Below, in pieces: positions 43,321-51,903 of a DNA stretch of 64,000 bases (positions within the stretch are counted from its first letter, which is position 1; the number at the start of each line of letters is the position of its first letter). The stretch is taken from assembly GCF_001700435.1 (NCBI RefSeq), contig NZ_LYPC01000014.1, forward strand, positions 930,001-994,000. The letters run 5' to 3'. The translations under genes and the position numbers were made by a program. The notes beneath the pieces were generated by a model. It was not told the DNA's origin, ran no database searches, and saw only the letters and a program-made list of their open reading frames with translations. The stretch comes from Paenibacillus pectinilyticus. GTDB taxonomy: Bacteria > Bacillota > Bacilli > Paenibacillales > NBRC-103111.

Positions 43321-44918
43321 TAAAGGTTTTAATCGCGGACGATGAACCGGAATTCAGACAATATATGGTTGAACTCGTTGACTGGGCAAGCTACGGGTTT
43401 GAGATTTGCGGACAGGCGCGGACAGGTGTCGAAGCCGTGGAGCTTGCCGCACTAACGATTCCACAAATTGCGTTGCTGGATATTAACATGCCCGCTATGG
43501 ATGGTATCGCTGCGGCAGAGATTATGAAAGCGCAGAACAGCGACATCTGTATTGCGCTTGTTACGGGGTATAGTGAATTTGAATATGCACGCCGCGCCAT
43601 TAAGCTGGGTGTCGAGGACTATGTCCTGAAGCCTTTTCGCAAGGATGAACTGCTAGCTGCAATGCTAAAGTTTAAATTAATGATTCAGAAAAAAGAAGAG
43701 GATGCGACGCAGGCGAAAGATGATGCTTTCTTCGCCAAAGAGCGTTTATTGAACGCGCTCATTACCGATGGCTTTGAGACGATGGAAGAGGAGTTTCTGC
43801 GCTTTTTTCACAAATTAGGAGTCTCAGTTGATGCCGAGTATTATGTCGTAGCTTCGATAGAAATCGATCAACTGTTTCAAAAGTGGCTGAAACCGCATGA
43901 TATTTCCCTATGGCGCTTCGCCGTATCGAATGTATTGGGCGACTTGGATGCGCCAAGCGCGAAGCATCTGATCTTCAATGGACCGGAGGGACGGATTATT
44001 TCGATCCATTGCCTGGACAGTCAAGAAGAAGTGGATGCGCTGAACCTCCATGCCTATCAACTCTTGATCGATTACGCGAAGAAATATTTCCGCTTCTCCG
44101 TAACGATTGGGATATCGAGCCCAGCTGGGCATTTGCGTGAGATTCGGAACGCTTATTTTGAAACCGCTATCGCACTGCAAAATAAATTAACCTCCGGCGT
44201 AGGCAAACTCATCGAATATCGCCACTTGAACGAAACGGGGAAGGGCTTTGGCTATTACCCTTTGAAGCTGAATGAACAAGTGCTTTCCGCCTTGCGCAGG
44301 AATGAATTGGACGAAGTGAATGGAGCGCTCTTGCAAATCAAAGCATTTATTTCCACGAACCCGACATCTGTAGATCTCACTTATGCGATGATCATGAACT
44401 TGATATCCCTGTGTTTATCCCACATAACAGAGCTTGGCGGAGATATTGTGGCGATTCTGGGGGAGGATTTCAAACCTTTTCAGCATATCAAAAAAGTGAC
44501 CTCACTCGATGAATCCTTCACTTGGATTTCGCTCATTTTTACGAAGACGATTCAGCATTATAGTGTTCAAAAAATGTCTCGGATGGGCAAAATCGTCAAA
44601 GATGCACAGTCTTATATTGAAGAAAATTACGCTGACGCAGATTTAGGTGTCGAACAAATCGCGCAGCATTTCCACTTAGACTCTAGCTATATTCGCAAAG
44701 CGTTTGCGAAAGAGCTCACGATTAATGTCACGGAGTATATGACGCAATTTCGCATGAAACAGGCCAAACAATTGATGGATACGGTAGATATGAAGCTGCA
44801 AGAGCTGTCGGAGCGGGTAGGTTATACGGATGCTGGGTATTTCAGCAAAGTGTTTAAGAAGCACTTTGGCTTATCGCCAAGTGAATATTTGGGAAGAAAA
44901 GATACGGCAGACAAATAA
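43317..44918 (+). CDS. YesN-type response regulator with long linker (module B)
   Basis: Response regulator of 533 residues. The receiver domain (about 1-120) has ADDEPEF, phospho-acceptor Asp55 in LLDINMPAMDG and VEDYVLKPF. A linker of about 290 residues with the usual YesN mid-domain follows (ASIEIDQLFQKW, TIGISSPAG). The AraC HTH domain (about 425-530) has LGVEQIAQHFHLDSSYIRKAF and VGYTDAGYFSKVFKKHFG. The long linker sets it apart from the regulators of modules A (256 aa) and C (243 aa). It is coupled to the kinase and precedes the binding-protein gene by about 125 bp, where a promoter and a perfect palindrome are seen. Confidence 0.94.
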   Translation: MIKVLIADDEPEFRQYMVELVDWASYGFEICGQARTGVEAVELAALTIPQIALLDINMPAMDGIAAAEIMKAQNSDICIALVTGYSEFEYARRAIKLGVEDYVLKPFRKDELLAAMLKFKLMIQKKEEDATQAKDDAFFAKERLLNALITDGFETMEEEFLRFFHKLGVSVDAEYYVVASIEIDQLFQKWLKPHDISLWRFAVSNVLGDLDAPSAKHLIFNGPEGRIISIHCLDSQEEVDALNLHAYQLLIDYAKKYFRFSVTIGISSPAGHLREIRNAYFETAIALQNKLTSGVGKLIEYRHLNETGKGFGYYPLKLNEQVLSALRRNELDEVNGALLQIKAFISTNPTSVDLTYAMIMNLISLCLSHITELGGDIVAILGEDFKPFQHIKKVTSLDESFTWISLIFTKTIQHYSVQKMSRMGKIVKDAQSYIEENYADADLGVEQIAQHFHLDSSYIRKAFAKELTINVTEYMTQFRMKQAKQLMDTVDMKLQELSERVGYTDAGYFSKVFKKHFGLSPSEYLGRKDTADK

Positions 44919-44959
44919 GTTTTGGCACGAAAAGTACGGATGGAAGCCCGTTCTTTCCC

Positions 44960-44988
44960 TTCAAGCGTGGTCTCTCGCCTTCTATAAT
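44960..44988 (+). promoter_or_regulatory. Candidate promoter of the module B transport operon
   Basis: TATAAT at 44983-44988 with a poor -35 candidate (TTCAAG, 17-bp spacer). A weak -35 fits dependence on an activator such as the AraC-type regulator just upstream. Confidence 0.55.
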
Positions 44989-44997
44989 AAAGACATG

Positions 44998-45011
44998 ACA
45001 TAGCGCTATGT
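44998..45011. promoter_or_regulatory. Perfect 14-bp palindrome at the expected transcription start
   Basis: ACATAGCGCTATGT is a perfect palindrome with a CG centre, beginning 10 bp after the TATAAT and 34 bp before the start codon. It resembles a LacI-family operator but does not fit the cre consensus well. Confidence 0.5.
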
Positions 45012-45044
45012 TCACAACTCACATAATGGTCTAGGGGGATTCAT

Positions 45045-46418
45045 ATGAAACGGAAACTAATGAAGGCTTCAACGGTTGTCGTCACGGGTGGATTATTACT
45101 TGCAGCAACAGCTTGTGGTAATTCAACATCTACGGATTCATCGACAAGCTCACCATCTGCTTCGGCAGGTGCAGCGGTTAATTCGCCAGCAGCTACGGCG
45201 AAAGCAAGCACAGAAACAGTGACGTATAAGCTCATGACGCACTATTCCAATGACAGTGAAAAACAGCCAATCGACTTAGCGATTGCGGAAGTGAAGAAAC
45301 AGTTCCCAAACGTAACGATTACGCCAGAAGCGATGGCGAACGATAATGGTGAACAGTTGAAAACGAGAATCGCGACTGGCGATCTTCCTGATATCGTAGA
45401 TATCAATGGTCAGACGATGCCGAATGTGGTGAAATCAGGCAGTATTCTTACATTGGATGCTTTCTTTGCAGCTAACCCAGCCTATGTGGGGAAATTAGCG
45501 CAGAACATCGTGGACAATCAATTGAAATATACAGATGGCCACATTTACGCCTTCCCGCGTTCAGGACCAACGGTGGATGTACTCTTTTATAATAAAAAAA
45601 TATTTGAACAAAATGGCGTAAAGGTGCCTACGAATTATCCGGAATTGTTAACAGCCGTTAAGGCGTTTAATGCGAAAGGGATCGTGCCGATCACTTCCTT
45701 TGCGAAACAAGCGTGGCCAATAGGCGCTTTCTTCGATATTTTTACGATGAGAGCGAACCCAGAAGGCATGATGGCACTTTCAAAAGGCACAGCGAAAGCG
45801 TCTGATCCTGGTTATACCGATGCGATTAACAAAATGGCAGAATTGATTAAAGAAGGTCTGTTCCAAAAAGGTGCAGTTACAGCCGATTACGATACAGCTC
45901 GAGCACTTTTCTATAGTGGCAAAGCAGCAATGCTGATCAATGGGGAGTGGGAGATTCCAGATTCCGTTAAAAATCTAGGCGATGACACGGTAGACTTCCT
46001 TGACGTCTTCCCAGTGACAGATCCAGGTAAAGAAGATCAGAATAAAATGGCGCTGCCAGGCGGCTTTGAAATGAATGGCTTCGCAGTTTCCAAGAACGCC
46101 AAAAACTCGGAGCTAGCGATTCAAGTTGCTGCGGCTTTCACGCAAGCGTACCAAGAAGTTTCGTTCAAAACGACAGGAAGCACGATGACGACGATCAAAA
46201 CTGATGGTATTACACCGAACCAACCGCTTCCAAAAATGGCCGTTAAACTCTTGAAAGTGAAAGGCCAATACATCACCAAGTCACAAGTCGAGCACTCACT
46301 ACCTAATCAGAAATTCGCAGCTTCCTTCGGTGAGGAGCTTCAGAAGTTCGTAGCCGGCGAGCCAGCTGCGCTGTTCATTAGCAATACGGACAAAATGATT
46401 GAGAAGTACAAAGAGTAA
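45045..46418 (+). CDS. Sugar-binding lipoprotein (module B)
   Basis: Extracellular solute-binding protein of 457 residues. The signal peptide MKRKLMKASTVVV ends with lipobox ATAC (Cys24) and is followed by a Ser/Thr/Ala linker. The mature start TVTYKLMTHYSNDSEKQPIDLAI and the later GEWEIPDSVKN are typical of family 1 sugar-binding proteins. The ATG follows TAGGGGGATTCAT. It is preceded by its own promoter-like sequence and palindrome and is followed by a hairpin before the permeases. Its ligand is probably a fucosylated oligosaccharide, as a GH95 gene ends the operon (inference). Confidence 0.93.
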   Translation: MKRKLMKASTVVVTGGLLLAATACGNSTSTDSSTSSPSASAGAAVNSPAATAKASTETVTYKLMTHYSNDSEKQPIDLAIAEVKKQFPNVTITPEAMANDNGEQLKTRIATGDLPDIVDINGQTMPNVVKSGSILTLDAFFAANPAYVGKLAQNIVDNQLKYTDGHIYAFPRSGPTVDVLFYNKKIFEQNGVKVPTNYPELLTAVKAFNAKGIVPITSFAKQAWPIGAFFDIFTMRANPEGMMALSKGTAKASDPGYTDAINKMAELIKEGLFQKGAVTADYDTARALFYSGKAAMLINGEWEIPDSVKNLGDDTVDFLDVFPVTDPGKEDQNKMALPGGFEMNGFAVSKNAKNSELAIQVAAAFTQAYQEVSFKTTGSTMTTIKTDGITPNQPLPKMAVKLLKVKGQYITKSQVEHSLPNQKFAASFGEELQKFVAGEPAALFISNTDKMIEKYKE

Positions 46419-46466
46419 GTGTGAAGACGAAGCGCAAAAATGAATACAAAAAATAAGTGCAAAGAC

Positions 46467-46498
46467 GAAACACGCTCCATCACGGTGGGGTGTGTTTC
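46467..46498 (+). promoter_or_regulatory. Hairpin between binding-protein and permease genes (module B)
   Basis: GAAACACGCTCC pairs with GGGGTGTGTTTC (with G-T pairs) around ATCACGGT; no good T tract follows. It probably limits read-through or protects the upstream mRNA 3' end. Confidence 0.6.
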
Positions 46499-46531
46499 CT
46501 CACAAATGACTGATAAGGTGTTGAGACATAG

Positions 46532-47416
46532 ATGAATGCTTTGCGAGCGAATTATAAAGCGGTCTTCCTGTTCACGTTTCCGGCACTAGCTGTTTTCACC
46601 GTTATTGTCGTCTATCCGTTGATTCAAATTTTTTATCGCAGTATGTTCGACTGGGACGGCATTACAGAAGGTACTTTTGTATTCTTGGATAACTATAAAA
46701 ATCTGCTTCATGACAGCCTGTTTTATACGTCTTTGAAGAACGGACTTCTTTTCGCTGGAATTCTCACCGTTTTTCAGTTGGGGATAGGAACAATATTAGC
46801 CCTTGCGCTAATGAACAAGAGAATGGTCGGACGCAATCTTTTGAGAAGAGTGTACTTTCTGCCTGTTGTGTTATCCGTTTCTGTGGTATGTCAGTTGTGG
46901 ATTTCGATGTATAACCCGATGTTTGGGCTGTTTAATAAAATATTTGAATTCCTACATCTCTCGTACCGACAGGATTGGCTATCAAGCCCAGGTATCTCGT
47001 CGATCATTGCCGTTACAATTGTAAGCTCGTGGCAGTATCTGGGCTATCAGTTTGCCTTGATTTATGCAGGGGCGAAGTCGATTCCGGAGCAATATTTCGA
47101 GGCTGCCAAGATCGATGGAGCTTCCACGTGGGTTACACATAGGAAAATCACAATCCCGATGCTGGCTGAGACGTATAAAATGTGTTTGATTTTCGCCTTA
47201 GTCGGCGGCCTTAACGCATTCGCACATATGCAAATTATGACCAAAGGCGGTCCTGGAACCGCAACCTATACGCTCACTTATCTAATGTATCGTTCTGCGT
47301 TTGTGGTGAATGATTTTGGATATGGCTGTGCCGTTGCCGTTAGTTTAGTGCTGGAATGCCTGCTCGTTACCATTGTTGTTAATCGTTTGGTGGCTAGAGA
47401 TAAGATAACTTACTAG
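46532..47416 (+). CDS. Sugar ABC transporter permease, MalF-like (module B)
   Basis: Membrane subunit of 294 residues with about six helices. It shows FTFPALAVFTVIVVYPLIQIFYRS at the first helix, the EAA loop EAAKIDGASTWVTHRKITIP, and MTKGGPGTATYTLTYLMY near the end. AAGGTG stands about 10 bases before the ATG, a mediocre site. It follows the binding-protein gene after a 113-bp gap with a hairpin and precedes the second permease by 27 bp. Confidence 0.92.
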   Translation: MNALRANYKAVFLFTFPALAVFTVIVVYPLIQIFYRSMFDWDGITEGTFVFLDNYKNLLHDSLFYTSLKNGLLFAGILTVFQLGIGTILALALMNKRMVGRNLLRRVYFLPVVLSVSVVCQLWISMYNPMFGLFNKIFEFLHLSYRQDWLSSPGISSIIAVTIVSSWQYLGYQFALIYAGAKSIPEQYFEAAKIDGASTWVTHRKITIPMLAETYKMCLIFALVGGLNAFAHMQIMTKGGPGTATYTLTYLMYRSAFVVNDFGYGCAVAVSLVLECLLVTIVVNRLVARDKITY

Positions 47417-47443
47417 ATAGAGATTAGGATTGAGGTGAGAATC

Positions 47444-48277
47444 ATGCCGCAACATCTCGGCAAGAATATGTTATTTAAATCATTTTTGTGGCTGTATGGA
47501 ATCGTTTCCCTATACCCCATCCTGTATATGTTGTTTTACTCCTTGAAAAATAATGATGAGATTTTTTTCTCCAATCCGCTAGGGATTCCGTTACATTTTC
47601 GCTTCGAAAATTATACGAAAGCTGTTTCGGCTTTTAATGTGGTGGAGCTTTTCAAGAACAGTGTCATCGTTTCAGTGATTTCCATCGCTTTCATTCTGAT
47701 TCTTTCGCTGGGATTCGCTTATGCAACTGCACGTATAACTTGGCGGTTTCGAGGAGTTGCCTATACGTACCTCATGCTGGGTTTGTTTATTCCTGTTCAA
47801 GTTATCATGATCCCATTGGCTATTCTGGTCAAAGATATCGGTTTCGCGAACACGTATTTCTCGCTCATTGTGCCTTACACGGCGTTCAACTTGGCGTTCT
47901 CGACGTTGATTTTTTATGGCTTTTTTCGGACGATCCCTGTGGAAATTGAAGAATCGGCCTATATGGATGGCGCTAGCATATATCGGACGTTTGCCCAAAT
48001 TATTGTTCCATTAGTGAAGCCCTCTATTGCGACAGTTACGATTTTTGCTTTTCTGAATATTTGGAACGAATACCCCATGGCACTTATTCTCGTTACGAAT
48101 GCCCATTTGAAGACATTGCCGACAGGGCTGATTTCTTTCGTTGGTCAATTTTCGACGGATTGGGGTGCGATGGGGGCTGCCATGGTGCTTTCCAGTTTGC
48201 CTACGATTCTCGTATATTTGTTGCTGAGTGAACAGGTGGAAAAAGCTTTGACAGTGGGTTCGGCTGTGAAGGGGTAA
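47444..48277 (+). CDS. Sugar ABC transporter permease, MalG-like (module B)
   Basis: Second membrane subunit of 277 residues, with the EAA loop ESAYMDGASIYRTFAQIIVP and C-terminal ALTVGSAVKG. The ATG at 47444 was chosen because GAGGTGAGAATC precedes it; GTG 47435 lies inside that site. Together with the upstream permease it forms the channel for the module B binding protein. The GH95 gene follows 57 bp later. Confidence 0.92.
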   Translation: MPQHLGKNMLFKSFLWLYGIVSLYPILYMLFYSLKNNDEIFFSNPLGIPLHFRFENYTKAVSAFNVVELFKNSVIVSVISIAFILILSLGFAYATARITWRFRGVAYTYLMLGLFIPVQVIMIPLAILVKDIGFANTYFSLIVPYTAFNLAFSTLIFYGFFRTIPVEIEESAYMDGASIYRTFAQIIVPLVKPSIATVTIFAFLNIWNEYPMALILVTNAHLKTLPTGLISFVGQFSTDWGAMGAAMVLSSLPTILVYLLLSEQVEKALTVGSAVKG

Positions 48278-48334
48278 ACGGTTTCATGGTGAATATATAG
48301 AGAGAAGAGTTACGATTGAAAAGGAGTGGTCGGA

Positions 48335-50731
48335 ATGAAATTGAGCTATGAGAGACCTGCTAATGCATGGACAGAAGCGCTCCCCTTGGGCAATAGTCGG
48401 TTAGGTGCGATGTTCTTCGGCGGTGTTGAGCAGGAACAGCTTCAGTTGAACGAGGAGTCGTTATGGTCAGGTGCTCCACGAGACTGGCATAATCCACAGG
48501 CGATTCAAATCTTGCCAGAAGTGCGGGAGCAGCTAGAGGCAGGTAATTATGCCGAAGCAGATCTGTTGGCCCGAAAAATGATGGGGCCCTATACGCAATC
48601 GTATTTGCCTATGGGGCATCTATTCCTTGCGATGGAACATGGGAGCATACATCGAGATTACAACAGATGTCTTGATTTGCAAGATGGCGTCGCTAAGGTG
48701 ACGTACCGAATAGGCAAGGTTATTTACACACGTGAGATGTTTGTTTCACATCCAGATCAAGTTATCGTGGTTCGTTTGAGCGCAAGTGAACCAGGCATGT
48801 TGAATCTGCGTGCAAGCCTTCAAAGTGATTTGCGATTCGACACGACTGCCAGCGAGTCTCAGCTCGTTCTTCAGGGCTACGCGCCGGAGCAGGTTGATCC
48901 GAGCTATTACGAAACGAGCCAGCCAATTGTGTATGGCGATCCTGCGACAACGAAGGCGATGCGGTTCGAAGTACGCTTAGCGGCACAGCAGGAGGGCGGA
49001 AGCTGTAAGGCTGATGCGAACGGTCTGCATATATATGGAGCAACAAGTGTCACCTTGTTCGTTAGTGCAGCTACAAGCTTTAATGGCCACGACCGAGTGC
49101 CGGGGCACGATGGGAAAGATCCTTCTGTTTATACGAAGCAAACGTTGAATAAAGCGCTGCAGTTATCGTGGGCGGATCTTAGAGAGCGACACGTGGAAGA
49201 CTACAAAAGCTTATTTGATCGTGTTTCGCTGGATCTAGGGGCTTCTCTTACAGCCGAGTCGCTTCCTTCGGAATTGCTGTCCACTGATCAAAGGATAGTG
49301 GCTTATGGCGCCACGGATGTTGGACTCGTTCAGCTTTTGTTCCAATATGGACGCTATCTGATGATTACAAGCTCACGGCCAGGATCATTGCCAGCGAACT
49401 TACAAGGGATTTGGAATAAAGAAACAAGGCCGCCATGGAGCTCTAATTGGACGCTAAATATCAACGCACAGATGAACTATTGGCCTGTTGAGACCTGCAA
49501 TTTGGCGGAGTGTCATGAGCCATTGTTGGATTTCATTGGGCATCTGGCTGCGAATGGCCAGGAGACTGCCCGTATTCATTATGGGGCTGATGGATGGGTG
49601 GCCCACCATAACACGGATATTTGGTGCCAAACTTCACCGGTTGGCGATTATGGACATGGCGACCCCGTGTGGGCGTTTTGGCCAATGGGTGGGGTTTGGC
49701 TGGCGCAGCACCTCTGGGAACACTACGCATTCGGTGGTGATTTAGCCTTTCTGCGGGACAAGGCCTATCCAACTATGAAGGGAGCAGCCCTGTTCTGTTT
49801 GGATTGGTTAATCGAGGATGAAGATGGGAAATTAATTACTTCGCCGTCAACGTCACCTGAGCATAAATATGTCGTGGATGGGGTTACATATGGCGTCAGC
49901 AAAGCTTCAACCATGGACATGGCGCTAATGTGGGACTTGTTCACGAACTGTATAGAAGCAGCGGCGTTGCTAGAGGACGATACGGACTGGCGTGATCGGC
50001 TAGTTGAGGCGAGAAGTCGCTTGCTTCCGATGCAAATTGGTCAGTACGGACAGCTGCAGGAGTGGTCGCAGGACTTCGAGGACGAGGACGTTCACCATCG
50101 TCATGTTTCGCATCTGTTTGGTGTGTATCCAGGCAGACAAATTACGGCTGCTGACGAGCCTCGTTTCTTTGAAGCAGCGCGCCAGTCGTTGGAGCGCCGG
50201 GGTGACGGCGGAACAGGCTGGAGCTTAGGTTGGAAAATCTCGTTATGGGCTCGTTTTGGAGATGGCAACCGAGCTTTAGGACTAATCGCCAACCTGCTTA
50301 CACTGGTTGACAGCGACAAGGAGAATTACCATATTGGCGGTGTGTATGCCAACTTATTTGATGCGCATCCGCCATTTCAAATTGATGGGAACTTTGCCGT
50401 AACGGCTGGTATTGCTGAGATGCTCATGCAATCTTATCAAGGGTACATTCAGTTCCTGCCGGCTTTGCCGGATGCTTGGGGCACAGGCAGCGTGAAGGGG
50501 CTTCGCGCGCGTGGCGGTTTCGAAATCAGCCTGAGCTGGAAGGACCATAGGGTCACCGACGCGACGGTCTTATCCAAGCTTGGCGGGCTCTGCCGAGTGC
50601 GTGCCGGTGCGAGTGCTCACTGGCGCGTAGTTGCTGGTGAACAAGGGGAGATACCATTCGTGCTGGAGGATGGTTTGGTGCAGTTCCAGACGGAGAGAGA
50701 TGGAGCATATCGACTACTTCTTGTGGAGTAG
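48335..50731 (+). CDS. GH95 alpha-L-fucosidase
   Basis: Cytoplasmic enzyme of 798 residues, no signal peptide, likely hydrolysing alpha-1,2-L-fucosyl linkages. GH95 blocks: WTEALPLGNSRLGAMFFGG and NEESLWSGAP at the N-terminus; LNINAQMNYWPVETCNL with the paired Asn375 and Asn377 that activate the base water; SPSTSPEH with general acid Glu509; HRHVSHLFGVYPG; and QIDGNFAVTAGIAEML with Asp684. All catalytic residues are present. Some GH95 members act on alpha-L-galactose instead. The ATG at 48335 follows AAAAGGAGTGGTC; GTG 48326 overlaps that site. It ends the module B operon; a terminator follows at 50755. Confidence 0.92.
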   Translation: MKLSYERPANAWTEALPLGNSRLGAMFFGGVEQEQLQLNEESLWSGAPRDWHNPQAIQILPEVREQLEAGNYAEADLLARKMMGPYTQSYLPMGHLFLAMEHGSIHRDYNRCLDLQDGVAKVTYRIGKVIYTREMFVSHPDQVIVVRLSASEPGMLNLRASLQSDLRFDTTASESQLVLQGYAPEQVDPSYYETSQPIVYGDPATTKAMRFEVRLAAQQEGGSCKADANGLHIYGATSVTLFVSAATSFNGHDRVPGHDGKDPSVYTKQTLNKALQLSWADLRERHVEDYKSLFDRVSLDLGASLTAESLPSELLSTDQRIVAYGATDVGLVQLLFQYGRYLMITSSRPGSLPANLQGIWNKETRPPWSSNWTLNINAQMNYWPVETCNLAECHEPLLDFIGHLAANGQETARIHYGADGWVAHHNTDIWCQTSPVGDYGHGDPVWAFWPMGGVWLAQHLWEHYAFGGDLAFLRDKAYPTMKGAALFCLDWLIEDEDGKLITSPSTSPEHKYVVDGVTYGVSKASTMDMALMWDLFTNCIEAAALLEDDTDWRDRLVEARSRLLPMQIGQYGQLQEWSQDFEDEDVHHRHVSHLFGVYPGRQITAADEPRFFEAARQSLERRGDGGTGWSLGWKISLWARFGDGNRALGLIANLLTLVDSDKENYHIGGVYANLFDAHPPFQIDGNFAVTAGIAEMLMQSYQGYIQFLPALPDAWGTGSVKGLRARGGFEISLSWKDHRVTDATVLSKLGGLCRVRAGASAHWRVVAGEQGEIPFVLEDGLVQFQTERDGAYRLLLVE

Positions 50732-50754
50732 TTGGAATTGTATAGAGTTTAGTC

Positions 50755-50782
50755 AAATAACCCTTGGAAAGGGTTATTTGGC
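50755..50782 (+). terminator. Rho-independent terminator of module B
   Basis: AAATAACCCTT and AAGGGTTATTT form an 11-bp perfect stem with a 3-base loop; the descending arm itself supplies a few T residues. Confidence 0.75.
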
Positions 50783-50799
50783 GTTAGGGCGATATGATC

Positions 50800-51367
50800 G
50801 TGAGTGACAGCTTTGATAGGAGCGAAGATAGTCGGGGGAACAGGTTAAATTGTGAGTAATAGTGGGGGAAGGAATGAATATATCGGAGAAACTAGTTAAT
50901 TTGAGAGTGGAAGTTGTGATAAGAGTGAAGATAGTCGGGAAAACCAGTTAATTTGTGAGTGACGGTTGTGTTGGGAGTGAAGATAGTCCGGTAAACCGTT
51001 TAATTTGTGAGTGACAGTAGTGATAGGAGTGAAGATAGTCGGGAAAACCGGTTAAATTGTGAGTGACAGTTGTGATTGGAGTGAAGATAGTCGGGAAAAC
51101 CGTTTAAATTGTGAGTGACGGTTGTATTGGAAGTGAAGATAGTCCGGTAAACCGTTTAAATTGTGAGTGACAGCTGCGTTGGGAGTGAAGATAGTCGGGA
51201 AAACCAGTTATATTGTGAGTGACAGCTGTGTTGGGAGTGAAGATAGTCGGGAAAACCGTTTAATTTGTGAGTGACAGCTGTGATAGGAGCGAAGAGAGTG
51301 TGGAAAACCAGTTAAATTGTGAGTGACAGCTGTGTTAAGCGAACAGCTACTCGGGTACCGGTTAATG
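50800..51367 (+). repeat. 52-bp tandem repeat array, about 11 units
   Basis: Units begin at 50800, 50852, 50903, 50955, 51007, 51059, 51111, 51163, 51215, 51267 and 51319, nearly all 52 bp apart. Each starts GTGAGTGACAGCTGTG, continues GGAGTGAAGATAGTCGGG and ends AAAACCGGTTAAATT, with point differences. Units 2 and 11 are the most degraded. The period is not a multiple of three and stops occur, so the array is non-coding. There are no unique spacers, so it is not a CRISPR array. Confidence 0.93.
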
Positions 51368-51394
51368 GGAGTACTTCGGCCACGCGGCCCAGCC

Positions 51395-51642
51395 GCAAGT
51401 AGAAGAAATCGACATACAGCCATCTCAAGCCCCGCAATCCCAGCCGCAAGTCGAAAGAATCGACTTACAGGCATCTCAAGCCCTGCAATCCCAGCCGCAA
51501 GTCGAAAAAATCGACATACAGTCATCTCAAGCCCCGCAAGCCCAGCCGCAAGTCGAGAAAATCGACTTACAGGCATCTCAAGCCCCGCAAGCCCAACCGC
51601 AAGTAGAAGAAATCGCCCTGCTTGTCTCCACAAGCCCCGATA
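51395..51642 (+). repeat. 51-bp tandem repeat array, five units
   Basis: Units begin at 51395, 51446, 51497, 51548 and 51599, exactly 51 bp apart. Each reads GCAAGTCGA...TCGACTTACAG, then CATCTCAAGCCCCGCAA and CCCAGCC. Units 2 and 4 carry a perfect AAGTCGA/TCGACTT hairpin; units 1 and 3 carry a broken one (CGACATACAG), so there is an alternating A-B-A-B order. The last unit is degraded. Confidence 0.9.
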
Positions 51643-51903
51643 AGTAAAAAAATCGCCTTAATATGCTTGTGCGAGGCACTACCTGCCAAACCTGTATGTT
51701 AAAACATACAGTTTTTCTACCCCCATCATTCCCCCTAATTTGTCCTGTTTCTTTCCTCGATTTGCCCGTATATTCCCTTCAGTCACCCTCCTGTCAACCT
51801 TATACTTATGTGTATAACGCAAGACACGAAGGAGGTGAGGAGCGTATATAGCATTTCAGCTTAGCGCATCAGGCATAAAATCATTCAATTGGAGGTTATT
51901 TTC

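Larger units (their letters stand above)
50732..51903. other. Long non-coding region with two tandem-repeat arrays
   Basis: 1172 bp between the GH95 and GH39-like genes. It contains a terminator, an 11-unit 52-bp array and a 5-unit 51-bp array, then about 250 bp with the leader of the next gene. Open frames across the 51-bp array exist on both strands but lack good starts, so none is called as a gene. Confidence 0.75.

Noticed and set aside
50800-51367. CRISPR array
   Set aside because: Units abut each other with no unique spacers and vary at many positions; no cas genes are nearby.
51208-51633. Minus-strand Leu/Ala/Gly-rich repeat protein across the 51-bp array
   Set aside because: The frame is open only because the period is divisible by three; the start is TTG without a convincing ribosome binding site, and its 3' half runs into the non-coding 52-bp array.
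51323-51643. Plus-strand Arg/Ser/Pro-rich repeat protein across the 51-bp array
   Set aside because: Same reason: multiple frames are open on both strands, there is no ribosome binding site, and composition is driven by the repeat.
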